A stretch of 28,485 nt of DNA, from contig JBHJGU010000116.1 of assembly GCA_050331475.1 (NCBI GenBank), positions 1-28,485 of the forward strand. The letters run 5' to 3'. The DNA comes from JBHJGU01 sp050331475 (lineage in GTDB: Bacteria > Pseudomonadota > Alphaproteobacteria > Caulobacterales > Maricaulaceae). Positions 15,847 through 26,462 of this stretch are shown here, piece after piece (positions within the stretch are counted from its first letter, which is position 1; every line of letters starts with the position of its first letter). Both the position numbers and the translations under genes were made by a program. The notes under the pieces are model-generated. The model made no database searches, was not told the DNA's origin, and was given only the letters and a program-made list of their open reading frames with translations.

Positions 15847-17382
15847 TCAGGCGAACTTCGCCGCAAAGGCCTCAATCGCCTTTTTTAAGCCGGCGTCGAC
15901 CTCGTCCGTAAGCTTGCCTTGGTCGCGGATCGACGTCAGCAATTCGCCGTGCTCCGCATGCAAGAAGCGCAACAGCTCCTCTTCAAACCGGCGAACGTCC
16001 GTAGTCTCGATCGCATCGAGATACCCGCGCGTGCCAGCATAGATCACCGCCACCTGCTCTTCGGTTTTCAAGGGGCTAAACTGCGGTTGCTTGAGGAGTT
16101 CGGTCAGTCGATCGCCCCGATTGAGCAGTTTTTGCGTCGCCGCGTCCAAGTCAGAACCAAATTTCGCAAACGCCGCCATTTCGCGGTATTGCGCCAGCTC
16201 GCCTTTAATCTTGCCCGCGCCCTTCTTCATCGCCTTAGTCTGCGCAGACGATCCCACCCGGCTGACCGAAATACCGACATTCACGGCCGGCCGCACACCT
16301 TGGTAGAACAGATCCGTTTCCAAGAAGATCTGCCCGTCCGTGATCGAGATGACATTGGTGGGGATATAAGCGGACACGTCATTGGCCTGGGTTTCGATGA
16401 TCGGCAACGCGGTCAATGATCCTGAGCCATTGTCTTCGTTCAGCTTCGCCGCACGCTCTAACAAGCGAGAGTGCAAATAAAAGACGTCGCCTGGATAAGC
16501 TTCCCGACCCGGCGGGCGACGCAACAAGAGCGACATCTGCCGGTACGCCACCGCTTGCTTGGAAAGATCATCGTAAATGATCAGCGCGTGCATACCGTTG
16601 TCGCGGAACCACTCGCCCATGGCGCACGCCGAAAACGGCGCGAGGAACTGCAAGGGCGCGGGTTCAGACGCCGTCGCCGAGACAATAATGGTGTAGTCTA
16701 GCGCGCCCCGTTCTTCGAGCGTTTTGACGATCTGCGCCACGGTGGACCGCTTCTGCCCGATCGCGACGTAAACGCAGAACAATTTATCGCTTTCCGACGC
16801 CGCCGCCGCATTGGTCTCTTTCTGGTTCAGAATCGTGTCCAGGCACACGGCCGTCTTACCGGTCTGCCGGTCGCCGATCACCAATTCCCGTTGCCCACGG
16901 CCAATGGGGATCAGGGCGTCGATGGCTTTAATACCGGTGGCCATCGGCTCGTGCACCGATTTGCGCGGAATAATGCCCGGCGCTTTAACGTCCGCACGCC
17001 GGCGTTCGGCGACGTCCACCAAGGGGCCTTTGCCGTCGATCGGCTCGCCGAGCGGGTTGACCACCCGGCCCAATAAGCCTTTGCCGACCGGTACATCGAC
17101 GATTTCGCCCAAGCGCTTGACCGTGTCGCCTTCTTTGATCCCACGGTCTTCGCCGAAAATCACGACGCCGATATTGTCCCGCTCCAGGTTCAAGGCCATG
17201 CCTTTGACGCCGCCAGGGAACTCGACCATTTCGCCAGCCTGGACGTCGTCGAGGCCGTAAACGCGCGCAATGCCGTCGCCGACGGACAACACCGTACCCA
17301 CATCGGTGACTTGGGCCGCCTCGCCGAAGCCCTTAATTTGCTCTTTCAGGATGGCCGAAATTTCCGCGGCGCGAATGTCCAT
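15847..17382 (-). CDS. atpA: F1 ATP synthase alpha subunit
   Basis: A 511-residue non-catalytic, nucleotide-binding alpha subunit. The P-loop GDRQTGKT is at 170-177. The N-terminus MDIRAAEISAILKEQIKGFG is the usual alphaproteobacterial form, and PGREAYPGDVFYLHSRLLERAAK is conserved. ATG 17382 is chosen over an in-frame TTG at 17391, because it gives this N-terminus and lies 5 bases after the atpH stop. No anomalies were seen. Confidence 0.98.
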   Translation of the reverse strand: MDIRAAEISAILKEQIKGFGEAAQVTDVGTVLSVGDGIARVYGLDDVQAGEMVEFPGGVKGMALNLERDNIGVVIFGEDRGIKEGDTVKRLGEIVDVPVGKGLLGRVVNPLGEPIDGKGPLVDVAERRRADVKAPGIIPRKSVHEPMATGIKAIDALIPIGRGQRELVIGDRQTGKTAVCLDTILNQKETNAAAASESDKLFCVYVAIGQKRSTVAQIVKTLEERGALDYTIIVSATASEPAPLQFLAPFSACAMGEWFRDNGMHALIIYDDLSKQAVAYRQMSLLLRRPPGREAYPGDVFYLHSRLLERAAKLNEDNGSGSLTALPIIETQANDVSAYIPTNVISITDGQIFLETDLFYQGVRPAVNVGISVSRVGSSAQTKAMKKGAGKIKGELAQYREMAAFAKFGSDLDAATQKLLNRGDRLTELLKQPQFSPLKTEEQVAVIYAGTRGYLDAIETTDVRRFEEELLRFLHAEHGELLTSIRDQGKLTDEVDAGLKKAIEAFAAKFA

Positions 17383-17387
17383 GGGGC

Positions 17388-17945
17388 TCAAGCCTCTTTC
17401 ATCGCGAGTGTCATTCCTTCGAGCTTGGCGCGAAGGGAGTTGTCGAACATGCGCGATCCGATCTTCACGATCAGACCGCCAATGAGGTCCGCCTGCGTCT
17501 CGACATCGACCTCAACCTCTCGGCCGAGGGCGCGCGCGAGCGCGGCTTTCAACGCATCCGTTTGCTCCGCGCTTAACGGCGTCGCCACGATCGCTTGAGC
17601 GCGCGTGACGCCATTGCGCTGATCCACCAACGCATTGAAGGTTTTCGCCATGGCCGGCAAGCCCGCCGCCCGCCGATTTTGCGCCGCCATGCCAATAAAT
17701 TTCACCGCAAGATCGTGCAAGCCCGCGGCCCGCGCCACGGCCGTTAGGCCTTTGGCTTTATCATCGGCCGACAGGGTTGGCGCTAAGGCCGCCGCTCGCA
17801 AATCGGCGTTATCGCTCATAGCGTTGGTGAACGCGTTCAGGCTATCGCGCACAGCGTCCAAAGCCTTGTTCGCATCGGCGAGATCGAACAATGCCTGCGC
17901 ATAGCGCTCGCTGGCGCCGGCCGCCCTGGAGTCTTCGCTCGCCAC
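17388..17945 (-). CDS. atpH: F1 ATP synthase delta subunit
   Basis: A 185-residue delta subunit (OSCP), which joins F1 to the peripheral stalk. ERYAQALFDLA near the N-terminus and the C-terminal DLIGGLIVKIGSRMFDNSLRAKLEGM are family signatures. The start is GTG 17945 with GAGG about 6 bases before it. It is the first gene of the operon. As in other alphaproteobacteria the Fo genes (a, c, b, b') are not adjacent. A promoter should lie in the 333-base gap upstream. Confidence 0.96.
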   Translation of the reverse strand: MASEDSRAAGASERYAQALFDLADANKALDAVRDSLNAFTNAMSDNADLRAAALAPTLSADDKAKGLTAVARAAGLHDLAVKFIGMAAQNRRAAGLPAMAKTFNALVDQRNGVTRAQAIVATPLSAEQTDALKAALARALGREVEVDVETQADLIGGLIVKIGSRMFDNSLRAKLEGMTLAMKEA

Positions 17946-18278
17946 TCGCCCCTCTTACGATCTGTGTGGCCGGCGCGCTCCCATAACAGAGCTACGACCA
18001 ACCAAAGTTCTGGGTTATTTCGCCTTTTGAGCGCTAGCCTGCGTGCTGGCGCCGCGCCCCCAGCCCAAGTCGGCGCTCTGATACCACCCCGCCTCTAGCC
18101 TCGCAAGCCGACCGGCGCCGGAAAGCGCGCACAGCGTTTCGCGCGAACGCCGCTGCGCAAGCTCTGCGAGGCGTCCACTGCTCGGTTAGACGATGCGGCG
18201 AACTGAAAAGCGGTTCGGAATCTGGTTGTTACCCAAATACGTTCTGCTATTGTTCTTAGAAATACGGGAGGATGATCC
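17946..18278. promoter_or_regulatory. divergent intergenic region, atp operon and VOC gene
   Basis: A 333-base gap between divergent genes that must hold the atpH promoter on the - strand and the VOC promoter on the + strand. I see no convincing atp promoter. A weak - strand candidate is CTTGCG/GTATCA with a 17-base spacer, at about 18076-18104. GCGCCG and CGGCGC close to 18050-18075 form a possible short stem. The right 60 bases are AT-rich compared with the rest. No reading frame with coding character was found. Confidence 0.4.
18226..18253 (+). promoter_or_regulatory. candidate sigma-70 promoter of the VOC gene
   Basis: TTGTTA (18226-18231) and TATTGT (18248-18253) are 16 bases apart in a locally AT-rich stretch, 25 bases before the VOC start. 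GGGAGG at 18266-18271 is the ribosome binding site. The match is reasonable but unproven. Confidence 0.4.
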
Positions 18279-18659
18279 ATGATTGGTTATGTGACTTTGG
18301 GAACTCGGGATTTGGCGCGCGCGGGTGCATTTTATGACGCGTTATGCGCCGAGTTCGGCGTCAAACGCATGATGGAGGAGGAAACTTTTATCGCCTGGGG
18401 CGAGCCAGGCGGTGGCGCGGGTATTGGGCTGACCAAACCGTTTGACGGGGAGCCCGCCACGGTCGGCAATGGCGTGATGGTGGCGTTCGAAGCAAAAAGC
18501 CCCGCCGAGGTCGACCGAATCTACGCCAAAGCCATGGAGCTCGGCGCGACGGATGAGGGCGCGCCGGGACCGCGCACCGAAGGGTTTTACGCAGGGTATT
18601 TCCGCGATCCCGACGGCAACAAGCTCAATGTCTTTCACATGAGCTTCCCAGAGAGCTGA
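18279..18659 (+). CDS. VOC-family protein (glyoxalase/dioxygenase fold)
   Basis: A 126-residue single-copy VOC protein. The opening MIGYVTLGTRDLARAGAFYD and the ending GYFRDPDGNKLNVFHM are typical of the PF00903 family, which includes lyases, dioxygenases and resistance proteins built from paired beta-alpha-beta-beta-beta units. The metal ligand usually found near the start (His) is not present in VTLGTRD, and the C-terminal Glu is replaced by Asn-Lys-Leu-Asn sequence, so catalysis is doubtful. A strong GGGAGG site precedes the ATG. It converges on priA with only 5 bases between the stop codons. The substrate is unknown. Confidence 0.85.
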   Translation: MIGYVTLGTRDLARAGAFYDALCAEFGVKRMMEEETFIAWGEPGGGAGIGLTKPFDGEPATVGNGVMVAFEAKSPAEVDRIYAKAMELGATDEGAPGPRTEGFYAGYFRDPDGNKLNVFHMSFPES

Positions 18660-18664
18660 ACCGT

Positions 18665-20836
18665 CTAGTCAAATCGGACGGGATCGATGTCGACGCGAAG
18701 GCGCACCGAGGCTGGCGTGCGCACGCGCTCGCGCCACGCCCGGACATAGGCGGACAGATCGACGCCTTTGTCCGCGCGCACCGTGAGCCGGCGCCGCCAG
18801 CGGCCTCGAATCACTTCCGGGATCGGCGCTGCGGGGCCCCAAAGCTCCACCCCGTCCGCATTAGGCGCCGCGGCGAGCCAGTCGAGCGCGGCGGCCTGAA
18901 CCCGGTCCGCGGTGGGGGCGTTGAGCTCGATCAACGCAATCCGGCCAAAGGGCGGCAGCCCCAGCGCGTCGCGGACGGCCAACTCCGCGTCGAGAAACCG
19001 GTCCCGATCGGCAGCGGCGATCGCTTGGAGGGCTTCATGATCGGGTGCGTAAGTCTGCAAAATCGCGCGGCCGGGGCGGTCCGCACGCCCGGCGCGCCCG
19101 GCCACTTGGGTCAACAATTGAACCGTGCGTTCGCCGGCGCGCAGATCGCCGCCTTTCAGCGCCAAATCCGCATCAACGACGCCCACCAGGGTGAGCTTGG
19201 GAAAGTTGTGCCCCTTTGCCGCCATTTGAGTGCCGACGATAATGTCGATCTTACCCTCCGCGATGGTGTCAATCAGCGCGCGCAGGCTCGCCGCATCGGG
19301 TGCTGCGTCCGAGGACAACACGCCCACCCGCGCTTGAGGAAACCGGGCGCGGGCCTCCTCCGCCCCGCGCTCCACCCCTGGGCCCACAGCCGTCAACGCG
19401 TCTTTTGCGCCGCATTCGGGGCATCGATCGGGCTTGGTCATGGAAAACCCGGTCACATGACACACCAATCGGCCGGAATAGCGATGCTCGACCAGCCAGC
19501 TATCGGTGTCGGGCGCGCGCATTCGGTGACCGCACGCCCGGCACAGCGTCAGCGGCGCGTAACCGCGGCGGTTGAGGAACAACAAGACCTGTTCGCCCCG
19601 GTCCAAAGTGTCCGCCATGGCGTCGACCAAATCCGGGCCCAGCCAGCGCTCCGCCTCCGGCGGCCGGGCGCGCAAGTCCGCCAACGTGATGGATGGCAAT
19701 TCCGCAACGCCCGGGCGGGCGGGCAAGCGCACATAGCCGAACCGCCTTGTTTGAGCGTTGACCAAGGTTTCCAAGCTCGGCGTGGCGGAGGCCAAAATGA
19801 TCGCCGCCTCACCCAGCTTGGCGCGGGCCACCGCCATATCGCGGGCGTGGTAAATCACACCGTCGTCCTGCTTGAACGCGCCGTCATGCTCCTCATCCAC
19901 CACGATCGCCGCCAAATCCGGAAAGGGCAGAAACAGCGCCGAGCGCGCGCCGACGACAAGACGCGCCCGCCCCTCGGCCACCGCCCGCCACACCCGGACG
20001 CGCTCGCGCTCGGAAATATCGGAATGCCATTGGGCCGGTTGGGCGCCAAAGCGCTCCGCCAGGCGCGTTACGCTGGCTTGGGTCAGAGCGATTTCCGGCA
20101 ACAGGATCAAGGCTTGCGCGGTCGGCCGCAACGCGAGCGCGGCCGCGATCGCTTCGAAATACACTTCCGTCTTGCCCGACCCGGTGACGCCGTCGAGCAG
20201 AACCGGCGCAAACCCGCGGGTCCGCACCGCCGCGGCCAAGGCGTCCGCGGCGCGGCTTTGATCGGGGCTGAGCGCCTTACCCCGCCCGGCCGGATCGGGC
20301 GCCTCGAAGGCGGCCTCAGCGGGAACCGATCGAACCGTCAGCGCGCTCGCCTCAATCAAACCCTTGACAACGCCGGGGGAGACCGAGGCCGCCCGCGCCA
20401 ACTCAGCCCGGGTGAGCGCGCGCTTCGCAGCCGCCGCCAGCACCCGCTCGCGCGCCGGGGTCATTCGGACCACGACGCCGGGCGCGGGCGCGAGCGTTTC
20501 GCATTGAGGTTCGGGCCCAGACGGCGCGCCGCGCAACGCCATGCGCAAGACCGCGCCGGGGGGGTAAGCCGTGTAGCGCGCAACCCAGTCGACAAACCGG
20601 CGAGAGATTGCGGGCAATCCGGGCGCGTCGATTTTGTCGGCGACGGGTTTGAGCGCGCGCGCGCCCGCCTCGTCATGGACCGCCCAGACAACGCCGCGCG
20701 CTTGACGACCGCCGATCGGCGCGACGACCCGGTCGCCGGGGACAAGCTCGGTCCCCACAAGTGGCGCATAGTCGAAGGGTTCGGGCAATGGCAACGGAAA
20801 CAAAACGCTTACACGCGCATGCTCGCCAAACGACAC
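18665..20836 (-). CDS. priA: primosomal protein N' / replication restart helicase PriA
   Basis: A 723-residue superfamily 2 DNA helicase that reloads the replisome at stalled forks. The N-terminal 3'-end binding domain is followed by the helicase core: Walker A GVTGSGKT (216-223), DEEH (314-317), SATPSLET and the VGTQMAAKGHNFP region. In the zinc-binding segment, Cys432, Cys435, Cys472 and Cys475 (site 1 of the E. coli protein) are kept. Of the four site 2 positions only Cys459 remains, with Ala441, Thr444 and Thr462 in the others. This may be a lineage variant. The start is GTG 20836, with GGGGAG before it. It is divergent from fsa. Confidence 0.96.
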   Translation of the reverse strand: MSFGEHARVSVLFPLPLPEPFDYAPLVGTELVPGDRVVAPIGGRQARGVVWAVHDEAGARALKPVADKIDAPGLPAISRRFVDWVARYTAYPPGAVLRMALRGAPSGPEPQCETLAPAPGVVVRMTPARERVLAAAAKRALTRAELARAASVSPGVVKGLIEASALTVRSVPAEAAFEAPDPAGRGKALSPDQSRAADALAAAVRTRGFAPVLLDGVTGSGKTEVYFEAIAAALALRPTAQALILLPEIALTQASVTRLAERFGAQPAQWHSDISERERVRVWRAVAEGRARLVVGARSALFLPFPDLAAIVVDEEHDGAFKQDDGVIYHARDMAVARAKLGEAAIILASATPSLETLVNAQTRRFGYVRLPARPGVAELPSITLADLRARPPEAERWLGPDLVDAMADTLDRGEQVLLFLNRRGYAPLTLCRACGHRMRAPDTDSWLVEHRYSGRLVCHVTGFSMTKPDRCPECGAKDALTAVGPGVERGAEEARARFPQARVGVLSSDAAPDAASLRALIDTIAEGKIDIIVGTQMAAKGHNFPKLTLVGVVDADLALKGGDLRAGERTVQLLTQVAGRAGRADRPGRAILQTYAPDHEALQAIAAADRDRFLDAELAVRDALGLPPFGRIALIELNAPTADRVQAAALDWLAAAPNADGVELWGPAAPIPEVIRGRWRRRLTVRADKGVDLSAYVRAWRERVRTPASVRLRVDIDPVRFD

Positions 20837-20911
20837 GGTTCACTCCCCTAGGGCGGATAGCGCCGTCAGGTTAAAAGGTCTCGGAGCGAAGGCCCAAGAC
20901 AGAGGATACGG

Positions 20912-21565
20912 ATGCAGATATTTCTCGACACAGCGGAGCTTGACGCGTTGCGCGCCGCCGCCGAAACCGGACTGATCGACGGAGTGACCACTAATCCTAG
21001 CCTGATCGCCAAATCCGGGCGACCCTTTCTCGCGGTTTTAGAGGAGATTTGCGACTTGATCGGCGGGCCCGTCAGCGCCGAAGTCACGGCGACGGACGCT
21101 GAGATCATGATCGCGGAGGGGCGCAAATTGCGGGCCGTGGCCGCAAACGTGGTCGTCAAAGCGCCCTTGACCGTGGAGGGGCTGAAAGCGACCCGCGCGC
21201 TGGCGGAAGAGGGCGTCGCGGTTAATGTGACGCTGTGCTTTTCGGCGAACCAAGCCCTGCTCGCCGCAAAAGCGGGGGCGAGCTATATTTCCCCATTCAT
21301 TGGCCGGCTCGATGATCTCGGCCAGGACGGGTTGGAGTTAATCCGCGAGATCCGCGCGATTTACGACGTCCATGACTTCTCCACCGAAGTGCTCGCCGCC
21401 TCGATCCGCCATCCGCTGCATGTGCGCGACGTCGCGATCGCAGGCGCAGACGCAGTGACCATACCGCCCAAGATTTTCGAGGCCCTTTACCGGCACCCAC
21501 TCACGGATCAGGGGCTCGACGCCTTTATGCAAGATTGGGCGTCGACGGGACAAAGCGTGTTGTAA
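20912..21565 (+). CDS. transaldolase/fructose-6-phosphate aldolase family (TalC/FSA)
   Basis: A 217-residue class I aldolase of the small transaldolase family, which either moves a dihydroxyacetone unit between sugar phosphates or splits fructose 6-phosphate. The Schiff-base lysine is Lys83 in VVVKAPLT; DGVTTNPSL, VNVTLCFS and SYISPFIGRLDD are also typical. AGAGGA precedes the ATG. The gene heads a run with DUF484 and xerC and is divergent from priA, a known alphaproteobacterial arrangement. Whether the activity is transaldolase or aldolase cannot be settled by eye. Confidence 0.92.
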   Translation: MQIFLDTAELDALRAAAETGLIDGVTTNPSLIAKSGRPFLAVLEEICDLIGGPVSAEVTATDAEIMIAEGRKLRAVAANVVVKAPLTVEGLKATRALAEEGVAVNVTLCFSANQALLAAKAGASYISPFIGRLDDLGQDGLELIREIRAIYDVHDFSTEVLAASIRHPLHVRDVAIAGADAVTIPPKIFEALYRHPLTDQGLDAFMQDWASTGQSVL

Positions 21566-21575
21566 GGGGGCCGCC

Positions 21576-22247
21576 ATGACGAACTCCGCCGCACTCACCC
21601 CTGACGCGGTTTTGGCCTTTCTGCGCGCCAATCCTGGATTTCTGAGCGACGAACCCGAACTCGCCGCGGCCCTGGTGAACGCGCCCGAGGAGCTTGGGGT
21701 GGTGAGCTTGCACCGTGCCGCCCGGGTTCGCTTAGACGCCAAACTGCAGCGCTGCGAGACCGCGCGGCGCGCGCTCATCGCCACCGCGCGGGACAATCTT
21801 GCGGTCCAAGCCCAGACCCACGCGGCCATCTTGGCGCTGTTGGAGGCGGACGACACTCTCGGCCTTGACCGCCGGCTCGCCGGGCGCGCCAAGGCCGGGC
21901 TGGGCATGGACGCACTGGTTGTTCTGGTGGAGGGCGCCGAAGTGCTTGAGGGCGCGCACGCCCTTTTCCCCGCCCAGCCTGGGCTCATCGACACGGTGAT
22001 GGCTGACGAAACGGCGCGTCTGGGACCGGTAACGACGGCCGCAGAGGCGATCTTCGGTGACGCGGCGGACGGTTTGGCGTCTTGGGCGTTGCTACGAATA
22101 CGTGTCGGCGACCGACCGGGCTTGTTCGCAGCCGGGTCGAAAGACGCCGAAGCCCTGTCTGCGGAACAAGGCACAGAATTATTGACGTTTTTGGCGGGCG
22201 TCACCGCGCGACTACTGGAACGCCGCCCCTGGGCGTTGGCGCCGTGA
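21576..22247 (+). CDS. DUF484 family protein (GAF-like)
   Basis: A 223-residue DUF484 protein. The opening TPDAVLAFLRANPGFLSDEPEL is characteristic, followed by a helical segment and a GAF-like domain (about 85-215). The biochemical role is unknown. DUF484 genes usually lie just upstream of xerC, as here, and the GTGA overlap with xerC shows tight coupling, so a role with chromosome dimer resolution is possible but unproven. ATG 21576 lies 10 bases after the fsa stop, with GGGGG before it. Confidence 0.88.
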   Translation: MTNSAALTPDAVLAFLRANPGFLSDEPELAAALVNAPEELGVVSLHRAARVRLDAKLQRCETARRALIATARDNLAVQAQTHAAILALLEADDTLGLDRRLAGRAKAGLGMDALVVLVEGAEVLEGAHALFPAQPGLIDTVMADETARLGPVTTAAEAIFGDAADGLASWALLRIRVGDRPGLFAAGSKDAEALSAEQGTELLTFLAGVTARLLERRPWALAP

Positions 22248-23155
22248 CGCTCGAGCCCGCCATCGGGGCCTTTTTAGCGCATCTGAGCGGGGAACGCCGA
22301 TATTCCCCGCGCACGGTGGAGGCTTATGGCCACGACGTACGGGCGTTTTTTACGTTTTTGGCCGCGCATTGGGCGCACCCTTTGACGCTTGACCAGCTCA
22401 CGGCGCTGCGGGCCGCCGATGTGCGCGCCTATTTGGCCATGCGGCGCGGGGCGCCCGACCCGCCGAGCCCCCGAACGCTCGCGCGGGCGTTAAGCGCCGT
22501 GCGCGCGTTTTTTCGCTATGCGGAGCGGCGCTGGGGGGTCAAACCGCAGGATTTGGCGTTGGTGCGGGGTCCAAAGACGCCCGCGCCGTTGCCGCGTCCG
22601 GTCAGCGGCCCCGCGGCGTTCGCCCTGATCGACGCGGCGGACACCGCCGACGCGCCCGTCTGGGTGCGCCGCCGGGACGCGGCGGTGCTGAGCTTGCTCT
22701 ACGGCGCAGGCTTGCTGATCTCCGAAGCGCTGGCCTTGACCGGCGCGGATTATCCGTTTGGCGAGGCGATCCGCGTGACCGGCAAGGGCGGCAAAACCCG
22801 ACTGGTGCCGTTGCTGCCAGCGGTCGTCGACGCCACGGAGGCTTACGTCGCCGCGTGCCCCTTTTCCCTAACCCCAAAGGCGGCATTGTTTAGGGCGCGC
22901 CGCGGCGGTCCGCTGCGCCCGCGCGCCGTGCAAACATTGATGCAGACGCTTCGCGCCGGGTTAGGCCTGCCGGATACGGTGACGCCGCACGCCTTACGCC
23001 ACGCGTTTGCGACGCACTTACTCGCAGGCGGTGGAGATCTTCGCACAATTCAAGATTTGTTGGGACACGCAAGCTTGGCCAGCACTCAAGTGTACGCGAA
23101 AGTCGACCAAGACGCCTTACTTGACGCTTATGATAGCACACACCCGCGAGCTTAG
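22244..23155 (+). CDS. xerC: tyrosine recombinase XerC, first catalytic Arg replaced by Leu
   Basis: A 303-residue tyrosine recombinase. XerC and XerD resolve chromosome dimers at dif. The N-terminal SAM-like domain (about 1-95, ERRYSPRTVEAYGHDVRAF) is followed by the catalytic domain. Lys181 (GKGGKTR), His249 and Arg252 (HALRHAF), His275 (LLGHASL) and Tyr284 are all present with normal spacing. The first catalytic arginine, normally in GLRISEAL, is Leu158 here (GLLISEAL, codon CTG 22715-22717). One base change from CGG would cause this. GTG 22244 is chosen because it overlaps the DUF484 stop and gives the family length; the frame is open further upstream. If the base is right, strand cleavage should be badly impaired. 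Confidence 0.93.
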   Translation: MTLEPAIGAFLAHLSGERRYSPRTVEAYGHDVRAFFTFLAAHWAHPLTLDQLTALRAADVRAYLAMRRGAPDPPSPRTLARALSAVRAFFRYAERRWGVKPQDLALVRGPKTPAPLPRPVSGPAAFALIDAADTADAPVWVRRRDAAVLSLLYGAGLLISEALALTGADYPFGEAIRVTGKGGKTRLVPLLPAVVDATEAYVAACPFSLTPKAALFRARRGGPLRPRAVQTLMQTLRAGLGLPDTVTPHALRHAFATHLLAGGGDLRTIQDLLGHASLASTQVYAKVDQDALLDAYDSTHPRA

Positions 23156-23272
23156 AGCGGATTACCATATGCAAACGTCGAGATAACGGCTTAGTTTAGT
23201 TTCTGTCAATTATTTGGGAGATATTGATAAGGTGTTAGCCTTGTCAAACTGTGAGTCGTTATCATCGCTGTC

Positions 23273-25861
<2,589 letters not shown>

Positions 25862-26198
25862 GGGCGCCTCTCCACCGCAGAATTGGTTTTTGGGTTTTTC
25901 AAAGCACCATCAGTAAATCCGACGCCTTGGCAAAGCGTGCGGGCGGCGCGTGAGCGGTTCACGCGTCGCCCGAGCTTTTATCATCGACTATTGCAGCAAT
26001 TGCCCAATATCGACTTAAGGTCAACCGACCCTATTTCCGGCGCGATAACGCGTCGTGCTTGTTCGTGCAGCGTTTCCAGTCAGCTATGGCTTCGCCCTTT
26101 CCTGCTGCAACAAAGTGATTAAACGCGAATACTGGCTGTAATAAAAATCACATCGAACAACGTGCGACGGCTGGCCGCAGACGATCTGAGGGAGGGCC
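25862..26198. other. intergenic gap between convergent genes
   Basis: A 337-base gap between the kinase (+) and the CBU_0592-like gene (-). It holds the hairpin at 25941-25971 and otherwise AT-richer sequence without a convincing reading frame on either strand. No RNA gene was recognised. The right part (26100-26150) is notably AT-rich. Confidence 0.5.
25941..25980 (+). terminator. likely intrinsic terminator after the histidine kinase
   Basis: A 13-bp stem with one G-T pair (25941-25953 with 25959-25971) and the five-base loop GCGGT is followed by GAGCTTTTA. The stem is strong. The T run is short and starts four bases late, so termination may be partial. It lies 80 bases after the kinase stop. 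Confidence 0.65.
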
Positions 26199-26462
26199 TT
26201 ACGCCCGATCGCGCCGCAACGCGCGCCAGAGCCCATAAACACTGATCGACAGCCAAACCACTTCAATAACCACCGAAGCGAGGTTGAACGTCACCATGAG
26301 GGAAATCAGCAGCAAAATCGCGCCCATCGCATTGACAGCTGAATAGCGCCAATCCGCGGCCGTCCATCGACGGGTCTGGATCAGAACATAAGCGCCCACG
26401 ACGCACGCGACGCCGAGCAGCCCCACCGCATCGGACCAACGAAACGCCTCCACGGCCGTCAC
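26199..26462 (-). CDS. small membrane protein, CBU_0592 family
   Basis: An 87-residue protein with three predicted membrane helices (roughly 10-28, 38-57 and 58-76), with GLLGVACVVGAYVLIQTRRW and a basic C-terminus, resembling the CBU_0592 family of small integral membrane proteins. Its function is unknown. GTG 26462 is preferred because it overlaps the lpdA stop as GTGA; TTG 26477 is an in-frame alternative. It is probably translated together with lpdA. Confidence 0.8.
   Translation of the reverse strand: MTAVEAFRWSDAVGLLGVACVVGAYVLIQTRRWTAADWRYSAVNAMGAILLLISLMVTFNLASVVIEVVWLSISVYGLWRALRRDRA

Noticed and set aside
19025..20851. 608-codon open frame on the + strand
   Set aside because: It lies entirely opposite priA. 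High GC content keeps antisense frames open; the translation is Arg/Gly/Gln-rich without any domain.
23150..23176. TTAGAGCGGATT at the xerC stop, similar to the start of the repeats
   Set aside because: Only the first 8 or so bases match, and no matching inverted half follows.
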